Shown here one piece after another: positions 1 to 13,280 of a DNA stretch of 64,000 nt. Position 1 is the first letter of the stretch; each line of letters opens with the position of its first letter. The notes below the pieces were generated by a model. The model was not told where the DNA came from and did not search any database. It was given only the letters and a program-made list of their open reading frames with translations. Source of the stretch: Anarhynchus alexandrinus (taxonomy: Eukaryota; Chordata; Aves; Charadriiformes; Charadriidae). The DNA is taken from positions 489,670-553,669 of the forward strand of contig VUYV01000015.1 in the NCBI GenBank assembly GCA_008711295.1, written 5' to 3'. The translations under genes were made by a program, and so were the position numbers.

Positions 1-3000
1 CTCCGGTGCAGGGCTGGACGGTGGCATGGAGCCTCTCCTGCCCCGCTGCCCATCCCAGCGCTGCCTGCCTGAGGACGGTCCATGACTACACAGCCTGTGC
101 ATGGATGGGGCTGGGCTAATTACAGGGCGCACACACGCCCAGTGGCTGTCCCTGACATCCCAGAGGCATGGGTGACTGTTCCAGAGGTGCACATGCCTGC
201 TGTCTGCGGGACATCACCGGGCAATGGGGCTGTGCTGGTCGCCACCATCCTATTTTCCCTGCCTGGGACCAGTCCTGTGAAGCCTCTTGCTCAGTGCCTT
301 TGCTCGCGCTGGCTTGGCACGTGGCCGGGCTCTGGCCGACGTGCCGTGGGCATGGCCCTGTTTGAAGTGCAGGCTTGTTGTGTGTTTACCCTGGCCAGCC
401 TGAGGTGTACAGGAAACCAGAGAGCTCTGCTCCCTGGCTGTCGCTTTATTTATTATGGTCACAGCTCGGGCTGCCCACGCTGTGAAAAGAAGGTAACAAA
501 ACCCCTAAGTGCTGCAGTGCGGCTCCAGCCCTGCCAGCCCTGCTCTGCTCTGATTCCTGCTGGCGTCCTGCAGCTGATAGCAGCCCTGTCCTGCAGCAGG
601 ATGGTGGCATGCTCAGTGCCACACGATGCTCGGGCTGTCCAAGAGCAGGGTGGTTTGTCCCAGATGTGCCCAGCCACACTATGCCAGGAGAAACTGCTGA
701 TGGATACCCAGCCCAATGCCAGACTGCAGGCATTACCTGCACTGGCACCTGGATGTCCCAGCCTGGTCTCATCTTCCCTTGATCTTCACCTCTCTGCAAA
801 ACAGCAATGAACATTGCCCTAGGTCTCTGTAGCTGCATCCCTGCTCCAGGGCTTTCTCTTCATCCATCTCCATCACCCTGGGAAAGAAGGCACAGGGGAC
901 ACAGCCTGGCTGCCACCCCCATGTGCAAAGCCTGGGGCTCACCCCACTGTTTAGGTTTGCGGGACCCCAGTGGTTCATTGCCTGTGGCCAGCAGCTCCAC
1001 ACAGCCTGCTCCAGCCCTGCTGCTATGGCAGGTCCTTGTCCTGGAGAAGACACCATGGTGGTGACCGTGGTTGCTTTAATGATGGATCTTAAGGATTGGA
1101 GGCTACCGAGGACAGGGAATCCCTCCCTATGGGGCTGGGGACAGGCACCCAGATGGAGACTTGAGCCACCCCCACTGCTCCCCACAGCCGTGCACTGCAA
1201 GCACCCAGGCAACAGCTTGCAAGGCACCGCACGCTGTGAGACACAGACAAACTCACAGCTGAAGAAGTGAAGCAGAGAGAGGAGACATTATACGTACGGC
1301 TATTTATAGGGGCTGCCCTTCTGCCAGGACTTGACTGGCAGCAGCAAGGGCTGGGCTGGCGTGTAGGGAGCCCAGTCCAAAACCACCAGCCAGCAACCTG
1401 GGGACATGAGACAAAACCTCTCAGCGGTCCTGGTCCCCTGTGGAGTCACGCGGCTCACCAGCCTGCCTTGCTATTAAAGGAGAAAACGCTACTGAGCCGA
1501 TAAACAGGGGAAGGTGAGCCAGTTGCTAAAACCCAGGGTGATTTGGCAGCCCTCCTCCCCAGGCAGGCAGCTGGGTGCTGGACCCCACCGCGTGAGACTA
1601 AGCCCTTGGTCTGAAATCATCAACAGGGTGGTTTGAGCCACAGAGAGTTAAATCTGTGGAGGGCACAGAGAGATGCCTGTTAGGAGGATTTTTAGAGCTC
1701 AGTATTAATTTTCTCGTCTTTCGGTATGCCAAGACTCTGTGTTTTCTACAAAAAGTCCAGGCAGGGATTCACTGAAGGACCACGGCAATATTTGAGTCTG
1801 ACTTTCTGAAGGCATGAAATTCATAGCGTGAGATAGTGAGCAAAAAACCCAAAACCCCAGAGAAGTGGAATATGAGAAGTTATTTCCAAAGGAAAAACTG
1901 GAATGTTTCCTTCCAGAAAGGCTGGCCATTACATCTGAACACTGTTGGATTCCACCTCTCTCCCCTGCTGTTGTGGAGGGTGGATTTGTCTCCTGGCTCT
2001 GGGCAGGATCGCTCTGGTGCTGGCCCTTGGCAGCTGGATGCTGCCCACAGAGCCACCTCCTAGGCACTGCACAAGGAGACCATGCCCAAGGACAAGGCTT
2101 GGCTGCTTCCCAAAGGCACCACTGACTACAGTTTGGCTTTTTGTTGTTCAGACCCAGGGATATATCGCCTGTATACCTGCTCCTCAGTACCTCAGCAGAA
2201 TAACTCCATCTCCCCAGCAAATCTCAGCAGAGCCAAAGTGATACTGCTATTGCTGGGACCACCGCCTTTTCCTGCTGGAGATGCTTCTGCTGTGCTTTCT
2301 GGACCAGCTCCACTAATGCACTGGCCCTGCTCTGGCTGTTGGCGGGTTGTCTCCAGAGAGGCCTCCTTGCGCCCTCCAGGCTGGTGAAAAATCAGAGGGG
2401 AGCATCCTTGGGACCTGCTACCAGCTGTGGATCAGGGCAGGCAGGTGTCCCTTCTTATGTACGTGCTCCTGGAGGCTGCTCCTGGTTGCGGACCGCAGGG
2501 GATTGGGATTTTTATGCTGATATGAAAAGCCCCATGAGCCTGGATCCATGCCTTTGGGCTCTGGGTGACGCTGTGGCATGGAGCAGAGCTGGGAAATAGG
2601 GGCAAGATGGAGAGACTCGGTGCTCAAAACCCTCCATCCTGATGGATCCCCAGCTCCACCAGGCAGCAGCATTGCTGGAGGAGGGGAGTTTACCCCGGGG
2701 ATGGGCATGGGGCCGGTTTGGGAAAGCAGCAGCCCCCAGGCTGGACCAGGGGGAGCTCAGCAAGGGCTGGGAGGCTGCGAGGAGCGGGGAGGGGGGGAGC
2801 AGGAGCCGTCCCCGCCGAGGGCCAGGCAACAGGCATCCTTCCCAGCTCTGTTGCTCGGGCTGCGGCTGCCCTCTCCCGGCTGCGGACCAGGGCTGAGCTT
2901 CGCTTCCCGGGCGGCATCTGCCTCCTCCGGGGTCCGGGATGGCCGCAGCCCTGCGCCTCGCACTCCTCTGTCCACTTTCTCTGCTCCACAGGGCCAGCAG

Positions 3001-4720
3001 CTCCCAATAACTCCAGCCCATCAAACTGGAGCTTCCCCGGGCAACGTGTGACTCCTCTTTCACTGCTGAGAATGTCACGGCAGGGGTGAGGACAGCGTCA
3101 GGCTTCAAATCCCCAAAAGCTGCTTCTTCCCCCTTGGTGACAAAAAGCACTGTGATACTTAATGCCAGGGATGTCGGGGTGGCTTGTTCTACAGCAGGGG
3201 ACAGGGACACCTCTTCTCCATGCTCCACGTCTCCTGGGTCCCTGGTGCTCAGGGGCTTTGCCTGTTGCAGTGGGACCCTGAACCAGTCAGAGCTTTGGGG
3301 ATACCTGTTTGGAGCTTTTTTTGTCCGGGCAAAAAAATACTCTGAAAAGCCAAGTTTTGGAAGGAAAAAAATCAGAAAAACTATGGTGGGAAGGGCAGTG
3401 GTGCTGTGTGGGCAGGTGACAGCCCCCCTGGCAGGACAGGGACCAGCCTGCGTTCAGGGACAGACAGGCATCACAGAGGGTGTCTCTGTGAGACAGGGAT
3501 TTCCTGAAAGGGGCCAAGCCATAACCCATCCCCATTCAAAACTCCACCAGGGTTTTGAATTTTGCAGGCACGTCCTCCAAGGATGATGCTTCGAGCAACA
3601 GCTTTGTAATCTGGTAAAAGGCAAAAGCGTGCAGTTTGGCCAGTGTTGCTGAGCTGGCGCTGCTCCACGCCGCTCCAAGCAGGGAATGGGGCACCTGGGA
3701 AAGAAGGAGCAGTGTGACCCAGGGCATCTGCCTCTATGGCACAGGGCCACGAGAGGATGGAGCTGGAGTTAAGAGGAACCAGGGAAAATAGGGACCTTGC
3801 AAATAACAGCAGGCATCCCTTGAGCAGGGGCAGGTCTAGAGGGAGAACAGCCCACCCACACAGAAAGGGAGGGAGCAACAGCCACACCAGGAGATGCTGT
3901 GGGCTGGATATTTAGGTGAGACATCAGGAAAAGGTTATATCTCTCTGAGCATGGTTGGATTCACTAAACACCCTGTGAGAAAAGACACCTGCGGAGCAGC
4001 GGGTGTCATTTGCAGTGGCATGAGCAGCATGGCGGGTGTGTGCACAGGGAGGAGGGAAGCAGTAGGGAAGATGGAGAGCAGAAAAGAGGGATTTATGCAT
4101 TGTGCCATAAAACCAGTATCTCCAGTAAGTCCCTGGCATTCGCTGTCTGGATGGGTTATAGCTCATTGCTGCAAGCTGATCTGGTCCTCTTTCTTGGGGT
4201 CAGGATGAGAGAGGGTGGTGTGGGAGAGGGGGAAGTGTCCCCGCTTTGGGGATGTCCCCGTCCCTCATCGAGGGGCTGTGTGACCCGCCCCGGTGCAGAG
4301 CACCTGCTGCAGCTCCCAGGCAATGTCACCGAGACACGTTTCCCCACAAGACATCACCAGCAGGGTGGGATGTGTTAATAAATCCATGGCTGTTTGGGGG
4401 TGTTCTGCAGGCTTTGCAATAGGACCTCTGTGCATTCGGTCGATGAGGAGCTGGCTTCTGCTGAGGAGCGTGGAGGTGTATTTCAAACCAGGACCTTCAT
4501 CAGTCTGCGCAGCTGCTGCTGGGTGCGCTGGGAGCCACAGCTCTGGCTGCAGCGGGGACCCCGCGCACACACCCCAGCCCCGGTGTGGGGAACCGGCGGT
4601 GCCCTGAGCCAGGGACCAGCAGGACAAGCCAGGCTGGAGGTCTGTGCAGCCCGGCAGGACCCATGCAGTGTGCCCAGCCCGCAGCGCAGCCGTGCGAGGG
4701 CAGCACAGACCGCTGCCCGC

Positions 4721-4752
<32 letters not shown>

Positions 4753-5599
4753 CCAGAACTGTGCACCTGCTTGCTGAAGACTCGCTGCGCACATCCCTCT
4801 GGGGACCCTGGCCGGGCTCTCCCCCTCCAGCAGCTCCACTACTTGCTCGGGTCAAGTGGAGCGGCTGCAATGCCTGTTGCTGGATTGGGAAACTTTTAGC
4901 TCTATTCCCCGCCTGGTTGGGTGCACGTGGCTCCAGCTGGATGTCATCTGCCTCAGGCTTTGGGAATCCTGCTCATTCACTGGGAAAACCGGGCTGAAAG
5001 TGGGGAAAGACATGAGGAAATTTGAAAGAAATTAAACTTTTTGGGAGCTGCATGGGGAGCCCTGCTCACCCAGAATTTGCCCTGTGCACCAACAAGCCAC
5101 ATCCCCACACCACGTTGGGTACAGGGACTGGAAATGTGTCTGTGCCCGCAGTGTGGGGGCTGGGAGGGGGGTCTGCCCAAATTGCTGCCCCCGCAGAGCC
5201 CCACAGGGGACAGAGGGGAGGATGTCCAGCATGACAGGAGCCTCTCCGGTGTGACAGCAGACCAGCACTGCTCCTACAAGTGATGGGGACAGAGGCTGGG
5301 GCTGGGGAAGGTGGCAGGGCAGAAGGTGTGGGGACTGTGAGCTGCCAGAGGGAGCAGCAGGCTTTTGTGACCAGCTGACAGTCAGGAGGGTGAGCAGGTA
5401 GGGAATAGTCTGTGCAGGATCCTGCTGCTAATCTGGCAGGCATCCCTCACTGCAGGCACCGTTCATCAGAGACAGCAAGGCACAGGGGAGTTTCCAGTGT
5501 TTCCCAGCTCCAGACAGTGTCTGAAAGACTTTCCTCCCAGGAAAAGATCCCTGGTGGACACTGGGGCTGGGCTAACTCTGCATTTCTGGGAGAAGAGCG
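1..5599. other. Intergenic sequence, no gene recognised
   Basis: GC-rich sequence with many chance open frames up to about 240 codons that overlap on both strands and resemble no family. A CpG-rich patch lies at about 2700-3000. A (CAG)10 tract lies at 4722-4751. Nothing else was identified. Confidence 0.6.
4722..4751. repeat. (CAG)10 trinucleotide microsatellite
   Basis: Ten uninterrupted CAG units in GC-rich sequence. It lies within overlapping open frames on both strands, but no exon context was recognised. Confidence 0.97.
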
Positions 5600-5773
5600 A
5601 AGACTGCCCAGAGAAGCTGTGGAGGCCTCATCCCTGGAGGTGTTCAAGGCCAGGCTGGATGGGGCTTTGAGCAACCTGGTCTAGTGGAAGGTGTCCCTGC
5701 CCATGGCAGGGAGGTTGGACTAGATGAGCTTTAAGGTCCCCTCTGACTGTAGCCATTCTATGACTCTATGACT
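5600..5773 (+). repeat. CR1 LINE 3' fragment
   Basis: The segment reads as a CR1 3' end in plus orientation: gcccagagaagctgtggagg, then caggctggatggggctttga, then ggttggactagatgagcttt, finishing in the short ATTCTATGACTCTATGA terminal repeat. It is 5'-truncated and moderately diverged. Confidence 0.9.
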
Positions 5774-8041
5774 GTGTGATAAGGTTACCTCTCAGGGCTA
5801 TTCACCTGCTCAGTCCAACCAGCTCCCAACGGGTTGTGATGGGACAGGCTCTGCTCTCTGCATTTGCCAAAGGACACCAAAAAAGATGCAAAGGCACTAA
5901 ATATGGACATCGGTCAACTTTTTCCTTGACTAAATTGCCTGGAAACATTTGAGAAAGACCCATCCTCCCCACTGCAACAGCATGCAATGGCACCAGCAGG
6001 TTGTCCTATCCAAGAACAAAGAAGGTTGCTCTAACTTTGGAGGACCTAGCACACAGGGAGGGCATCTACCCATCAGCTGCAAGTAACCTTGATACCTGCT
6101 TGGGTTTTAAAGTTACATAGAACTGCAATGTCTCTTCTTTGGATTTGACCTTCCTTCCTTAATGGTTCCTGGAAACATTCCCTCTCTTCAGAAAAAGTGC
6201 TCTTGGGAATTTGAAGTACTCAGGGATACGGGTCTGCGTGAATCTAAACACAGCAGCAAAGGGAATATCACCCCATCGCAGCGCAGTGTGCAGATGGTGA
6301 ATCACCGGCCTCCCCGCTGGGATGTGCTGTAGTAATTATGCGGCAGCTCCTGCCCCAGCTGTTGGACCGAATGCAAGTGCCTCCCGCTTGTCAGAGGCAT
6401 GAGGCTCGGGGATGGGGCATGGGGCGTCTCTGAGAGCTGCCAGCTTCAGAAAGCATCGGGGTTTCAAGAAAGACAGGTCTGATGCTGCAGACCACCCTTG
6501 GATAGGTGAGCTAGGACCACAGCTATGGGCCTGTGTTTCCACTGGCATCTGGAAGGGGTTGCTGCTGGTTCCCATGTCTTGGTCTCCTTTCCCTCCTCTG
6601 CTCCTTGACTTTTCTCAGATCCCTGCTCCACGAAAGCGTAAAGTAGTGCTCCGTCCTGCAAACTCCTTCCCTGAGGGAGCATAAGGCAACAGAGGAAAAG
6701 ACATTTGCTGCTGCCCCTGTTCTTAAGCCGCAGCCTTGTCCATGCTAAAAGCTCCAAGCTGATATGTGTGCAGGTTTCCCTGCACAAGCAAGCAATTGGT
6801 CATCCCAATAATCCCACCAAAGCCAGAACCACCATGCTCCCACTCAGGCATCTCACTGCCCAGCGTAGCCTGATAACATGGTTCATCTCTAGGGCTTGCC
6901 AGGCACCATGTGAAGGACCTCAACCTGGGGCAAACAGCTCCTGCCGAGTGGGGACTCTCATAACTCGGGCATATCTGGGGCCGGGGAATCCATAGCCTCC
7001 CCTGATTTCTCCTTCCAGGCGATTTGCAGATCGTGACGGCACCCAGGATGGTTTATTCTCAGCCATCTGACGCTTTCTCGCCTGAACGTGCTCCCACACT
7101 GAGGGAGTGCTCAGCAAAACACACTTCTGGAGGAGAGTCCCCCGAGATTGCAAGAGTCCATGGGATTTATCTCTGCAACTTATAAAAGTTTTACTACAAA
7201 TCTTCTGGCCCAAGCGAGCCAAGAGCTTGCTCCATAAATTACTACCAAGCTAGGGATTAGGAGCACTAAAACAGACGTACTTCACAGCTAAAAATAAGGC
7301 ACGGCACAAGCTTGAAGATTTGTTCTGCCTGGAAGTTTTATTGCACCCAAACTGTATGAGATAATGTGCAACAAAGAAACGCTTAGCGGATCCATCTGCT
7401 TTTGGACACATTCGCCTGCGCAATCTCTCTGGAATGAGGCAATGAAACCGCGAAAGAAAGTGGAGTTAGACGGTGTTACCCAGCGCAGTAAAACTTTCTC
7501 CAGACAAAGAGAACGGTGACCCCATCCCCTCCCAGTGCTGCTCTTCCTGCAGTCCTGGGGACACTGCATCCCTGGTGCTCCGAGGACCTCGAGCTCGGGC
7601 AGTGTTTGGGGCTGCTTACAAAGGACTGAGCCCCACCAGCGGTGATGCTGGGTGTTACTCTTGCTGGGTTCTTGCCATCCCAGGGGGACTTCATGCACAG
7701 TCCTAGCCCAGGTTTGGTGTCCAAGCCCGGCCAAGGGCGCACAAACAGGAGGTCCCTTCCCTGGCTGGTGGTGGGTGCAGGAGCTGTGGAAGTCCAGCCA
7801 GGCATAGTTAGGTCTGGACTGGAATTGGTCCCCTCTGTCCACAGACACGTCTCCACCATGCTTAGGTTGGACTCCCTTAGCCTGTGGATGTGAACAGGCT
7901 TTGAGAAAGTGTTTTCCTTCTGGATCTCCAGGGATGCCCATCTTCTTGCTTGCTGGGTGACCGAGCATAGCCCTGCCAGCCTCCAACCTGGAGGCATGCG
8001 AAAAAAAGTAATGCAAAAATTGTAATGCATGCAAAATTGTT
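5774..8041. other. Intergenic sequence, nothing recognised
   Basis: Moderate-GC unique-looking sequence between two oppositely oriented CR1 copies. No exon, RNA gene or repeat was recognised. Confidence 0.6.
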
Positions 8042-8870
8042 CACAGAATCACAGAGTGGCTGAGGTTTGCAGGGACCTCTGGAGATCATCTTTGCTCAGG
8101 CAGGGCCACCTAGATCCAGTTTACCAGGACCACATCCAGACGGCTTTTGAATATCTCCAAGGGTGGGGACTCTGCAATGTCCTTGAGCAACCTGCTTCCA
8201 TTGTTGGTCACCCTCACATTAAAAAAGTGTTTCCTGATGTTCAGAGGGAACCTCCTGTGTTCCATTGCCTCCTGTCCTGTCACTGGACACTACTGAAAAG
8301 AGCCTAGTTCTGTCCCTTCTACACCCTTCATTCAGGTAATTATATACATTGATAAGATCCCCTGGAGCCTCCTCTTCTCCAGGCTGAACTGTCCCAGTTC
8401 TCTCAGCATTTCTTCATAAGATCCATGCTCCAGTTCCTTCATCATCTTTGTGGCCCTTTGTTGGACTCACTCCAGTACATCCATGACTCTCTTGTATGGT
8501 GGAGCCCAGAACTGGCGCACTCCAGGAGTGGCATCAACACTGCTGGGCAGAGGGGAAGGACCTCCTCCCTTGACCTGCTGGCAATACGTTCTGTAATGCA
8601 ACTCAGGATAGCTTCTTTGCAGCAAGGCCACATTGCTGGCTCATGTTCGACTTGGTGTCTGCCAGGATCTTGTCTGCCAGGTCCTTGTCTGCCAAGCTGC
8701 TTTCCAGTTGGGTGGCCCACAGCATAGGTGCAAGGGGTCATTCATCCCCAGGAGCAGGACTTTGCACTTCTCCTTGTTGAACTTCATAAAGCTCCTGTTG
8801 GCCCGTTTTTCCAGCTTGTCTAGATCCCTCAGGATGGCAGCATCACCTTCCGGCACATCAGCCACCCCTG
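8042..8870 (-). repeat. CR1 LINE fragment with reverse-transcriptase ORF remnant
   Basis: The lower end (tcacagaatcacagagtggc) is the complement of the CR1 3' terminus. The element then runs through typical CR1 3' sequence up to about 8870. On the minus strand near 8750-8850 the frame LRDLDKLEKRANRSFMKFNK and KCKVLLLG matches the end of the CR1 ORF2 protein. It is a retrotransposon remnant of about 830 bp, 5'-truncated and decayed. An internal 15-bp triplication lies at about 8655-8699. Confidence 0.92.
8655..8699. repeat. 15-bp tandem triplication inside the CR1 copy
   Basis: Three near-identical units with the core TGTCTGCCAGG follow each other (tgtctgccaggatct, tgtctgccaggtcct, tgtctgccaagctgc). 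It looks like a local expansion after insertion. Confidence 0.75.
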
Positions 8871-11800
8871 CAGCAGGAGGAGAGGAGGGTGAATTCCTCC
8901 TGCACGCTCCTGACCTGGGCCAGGGACACCCTGTGAGGAACAGGATGGAGTAGCATGGTGCAGCCACCATGCAGCAGGTTGAGGCTGGTTGGACCCTATG
9001 AGCATCAGCAGCACGTGTAGTGTGTGGGTCAGCGTGAGCTGTGCATCCCTCAGCGACAGAGCTGTGCTGGCTGGCTGTATATTAATGAGCTGTATTTCTG
9101 TCAGAGAGCCTCTGGTGACATTGAGAGCTCTGGGAGCGAACTGCCTGTCATTCATCAGCCTCACTGGAGTTCCCTTGGCAGGGGTAGTCTCCACAGTGTG
9201 TGCCTTGGGCCAGAGGACCACGTTACTCACGAGGACATGCAGGGAACAGAGCGAGTTAGGGGCTGCCTGTCTGCGTGTCCCTGGCTCTTCTGCCACCTGT
9301 GGCTCACCCTTATGTCCCTCCAATGTCGCTGGAGCTGAGCTGCTCCAGCAGTAACCTCAGAGATGGCAGCAGGACCCAGGCATCTGGCTGAGCTCCCAGT
9401 GCTGCAGTGAGGGTTAGCCCAGGCTGGTTAGTGTTTGAGGCCACGATCACAGAAGCGTTTGAGGAACCCTGAACATACTCTGGCAGGAGTTACCTGTCTC
9501 AGGATGGTTTTCTCTAGGAAGTCAACCAGCGCACTGGCGAAGGCAGGCACTGAAGCGGTCAGCAGTGGCACAGGGAGCGTGGCCAGAGGATGTGCAGCTT
9601 AACAGAGCTGGGAATCGCAGATGCTCTGTTACCCTGTCCCCTGTCTGGGGAAGAGAAAGCCCTGTCCTGTCACCCTGTTGAATGTGACAAGTGTGGTGCC
9701 AGGTTTGCTGGAACCAGAGCTGGAGAAATGTGGCACTGTCGGACTTCAGCTGGGGCTGTGCTGCCCCTGGGCACAAAGGAGCCCAAGCGCTGAGCTGTGG
9801 TGACCCCCTTGGTCGCACTGGCAGGGCATGTGTGCACCTGGTGCACAGCCCCACATGCATCCTCATCCCACACCTGAGTGCCTCATGCCATGGGGCAGAG
9901 GAGGAGGATGAGGCGCCCTGCTCTGGGAACTGCCTCTGCGTGTGTGGGGATGGAGAAAGGCCGGAAAGAGTTTGCTGGGAGAGATTTCGGCAGCAAATGA
10001 AACTGCAGCCACAGCCCTGCTCAAGAAAGCCGCCAAGTGTCCTGTCAGCTCCTGGAGGCTGCAAGCATCCTCCTGCATGAAAACCAGTGAGCAGCAGCAG
10101 GAAGACAGGTCCCCCATGCTGACCCACGGACTGCCACCGTGGTGCCCAGCCCCACAGCAGCACCCAACCACCTGCGGAGCCCCACGCTGGCCACGGCATT
10201 TACTGCTGCTCCTGGGTCCTGCAGCCTCAGGTGTGCCCAGGCGGTCTTCAGGGCCACCACAGAAGGACCAGCCCTGGGAACATACCCCGCATTGAGACCA
10301 AGTTGTGGCACGCGGCAAAGCCATCTGTTTCCATCCCACAGCTGCTGTCCTTCCCATTGCAATTTTCTCTGCCTCCTATAATTTATTCATCCCAGGATGC
10401 AGCTTGTACATCTGCAGTATCATTACTAGAGACGCCATTAGCTTGAAAATTTTATAAACTTCTGTGCAGGTGATATGTTGAAAAGTTAAAGAGGGTTATT
10501 ATGGCAGGGAAAAAAAAAAAAAGGGTATTTGCTCAGGGTTCATTTCACACCAGAGAGGCGNGAGGGAGATCAGCGGACTGGTGTGAGCGAGTGAAGTGCT
10601 GCCAGCTCCCGGCCAGCTCACCCAGCTGCGAACCCCTCCCTGCTGAATCCACGTGCTGGCCAAGGGACCTACAGGCATTTCCATGTCTCTCTCCCCTCTT
10701 GCCTCCTTGGCTGCACCATTTCCTCAGGCCAATGACAAGAGGGGCTGCACTTCCAGATGTTTGCATCTGGACATGTTGTCTGCGTTGCTGCAGGCATCTG
10801 TGATGGACTTGCCAGTGACCGGTGAGGGTTAGGGCAATCCTGAATCATCTGCCTGCTGTCTGTTGGTCTGGATGCTGCAGGAGTCCCCAAGGAGCTGGAA
10901 AAGTCCCCACCACTTAGATGCCCACCACCCAGAGCACGCATGGGGCTCCCAACCTGCAACCCCTTCCTGCCATGTCCTCCTGCCTCTCTGCTTCCTGGCC
11001 ACAGCACCCAGCTGCACGACCCCTCATTAAGGACCACAGCAATTAACTCATGCTGGGGAATTTCCCCTAGGCAGTTTCCGTGGCCTGGACACAGGCATGC
11101 ACCAAAGACTGTGCTTGCAAGGTTTGGCAGGGAAGCAGGCACAGGAGCCTTCGCTGGAGGCCCCTCACCCCTCACCGTGAATTGAGAGCGCACCGATCCC
11201 TCCTGGCAGCTGGAGGTCTCTCTGACAGCTGAGCCAGGGGGATAAATTCCCTCTCCCCAAGGCCAAGGGAGATGCATGTATAAGGATGATTTACGGGCCG
11301 CTTGCAGGGAGTGATGAGCTGGAAGGCTGCAGGGAGCCGGGTCAGTGCCAAGCAGCTTGGGGCACGGAGGAGCGAGGGGTGGAGGGAGGGACTGAGGGGC
11401 GGCTGGGACCAGGGAGGCGAACAGAGGGGACAGGACCCCAAAGGACCCCTGCAGCCTGCAGGCAGCTTTCCCTCTCCGTGTTACAGGTGAGAGCATGGAT
11501 CTGGACTGAGCATCCCAAATTCCCCCTCCATCCCTGGCATACCTGCAGTCCCGCTCAGCCTCCTGCAGCCTGAGGGCTTGGACACCATTTCTGTCCCCAG
11601 GGTATGGTCGCGGCACAGGCAGGTGGCAGTACCAAGGACAGGCTGCTCTTGAGTCTTGCTGGCATGAGTCTATCCATCTTGTACACCTTATTCACGCTGG
11701 CTAATGGTGTCTCTCTGTCCAGCAGCCCATGGCAGGATAATCTGACTTCCACCTGCCTTTTCTGTGCACCTAGTCAGTTCCTTGTACACAGAGTCACTCT

Positions 11801-13074
11801 GCCTCCTGTGGGTCACCATTCTGCAAGGTGGGTTCATCATGCACTGGTTAACTGCGTTATCCAAGCTCTCAGCCCTTGCATGAGCTTTGGCAGCAGTCGG
11901 TGGCAGTCAGAGTTCAAGCTTCAGCAGGCATTTCCCAGTCTACATGTCCCTCACCACCCTACAGACTTGTGTCTCCTTCCAGAGCTGCATTTGCCCAGGA
12001 TGCTCCAGGACCAGCCTGGAAGGGTACAGGATCTAAATGCTCAGCCAGAGGGAATTCACAAACCCTTGAACAACAGGAGGGGAATGAAGAATGGGGAGGT
12101 CTGCAATACACATCAACCCAGATGGGACTAACCTGTTCCCAGCCTATCCTCCTCTCTTGACATTACCAGATTGTTTTTTCCTTTCCCAAAGGACATCTAC
12201 ACATTAAATTTCCTGCTACCCATCCCTCTTCACTGTGATTTTCTGTCTCTGGTTTATTGTGGGAGATTAGCTCGAGATGGGACTGAGAAGTCTAAAATGG
12301 ACCTAAGCAGAAGGGCAGGCTCATTCTGCTGCCTGCCTTGGGTAGCTGTTGACAGCTGGGTCACTTTGCCCCCGGGCAGAGTTCCCATTTGCTTTTTGGG
12401 GTGACACACCACAGGCTGTGAGCATCATCTTTCCCACGCTCACAAACCCAACATTGTTGGTGCAAAACAGGTCAGCCTTCCCGTCCTGTCTCACTCTGTT
12501 GCATAGTTCACAGCAGAGAGCTTCTCCTGGTCACCTCCACAAAGCTCTGGCTCCTCAGGAGCAGAGAGGGGACTCCTAGAAAGGGTTGGTCATCTTCTGC
12601 AGATCACTTTATGACTCTCAGACAGCCTTGATGATCCTGGACTCAACTCCATGCATCTTGGTGAGCTGGGACAGAAAAGATTGTTCTGCACTGCCGCTGC
12701 TCTCTGTTGCCAGATTTTTGGGACTGTAGAGTGCTGTGTCTGGGGGCTGCCGGCTGCCTGCCCAGATGTCATGCAAAGAGGGACACTTTGGAGGCAGGTC
12801 GTCATCTACCAGGATGGGATGGAGCCATCCAGCTGAGCAGAGGTGGCTGGAGGAGCTCCCTGCTCATGCTACACCAAAACTTTATCCACGACCATCCCTT
12901 CTGGAGTGCAAAGACCAAGCAAGAGTGGACTTGATGGCCAATTCTGTCAGCCAAAACGAACTCCTTCTTGCTCTTCCTTGTATTGGCTTTCTTCCTCCCG
13001 TGCTGCACAACTTCCAGCCGCTGATACGCCAGGAGAAAATCCTCTCTAATTGTTCCTGACTTCAGACGGCTGCC

Positions 13075-13280
13075 AGGTAAACAGCATGGAAATTAGTGGG
13101 GACAAGTAAATAATTTGTAAATAATAATTTATTTATTACTTTCCCCTCCTTTCCCTGTGCAAGCAGATTGCAAGATGCCTCAGAAGCACTAGCAATTTGA
13201 AGCGAGTTCTCTTGTGAAGCATTTCCCACTCCCTATGAATAACTTATGAACAGATCAGAGTGAATATTAAAGGTCTGAAA
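13075..13280. other. AT-rich block, candidate conserved non-coding element
   Basis: In contrast to its GC-rich surroundings this block has runs such as taaataatttgtaaataata followed by ordinary unique sequence with few CpGs. It matches no repeat I know. Regulatory function is conjecture. Confidence 0.25.

Noticed and set aside
10669..11616. Minus-strand open frame of 315 codons, the longest in the window
   Set aside because: It is GC-rich with no recognisable domain, has overlapping open frames on the other strand, and a composition (Pro, Ser, Gly, Ala, Cys, Trp) typical of chance frames in such DNA.
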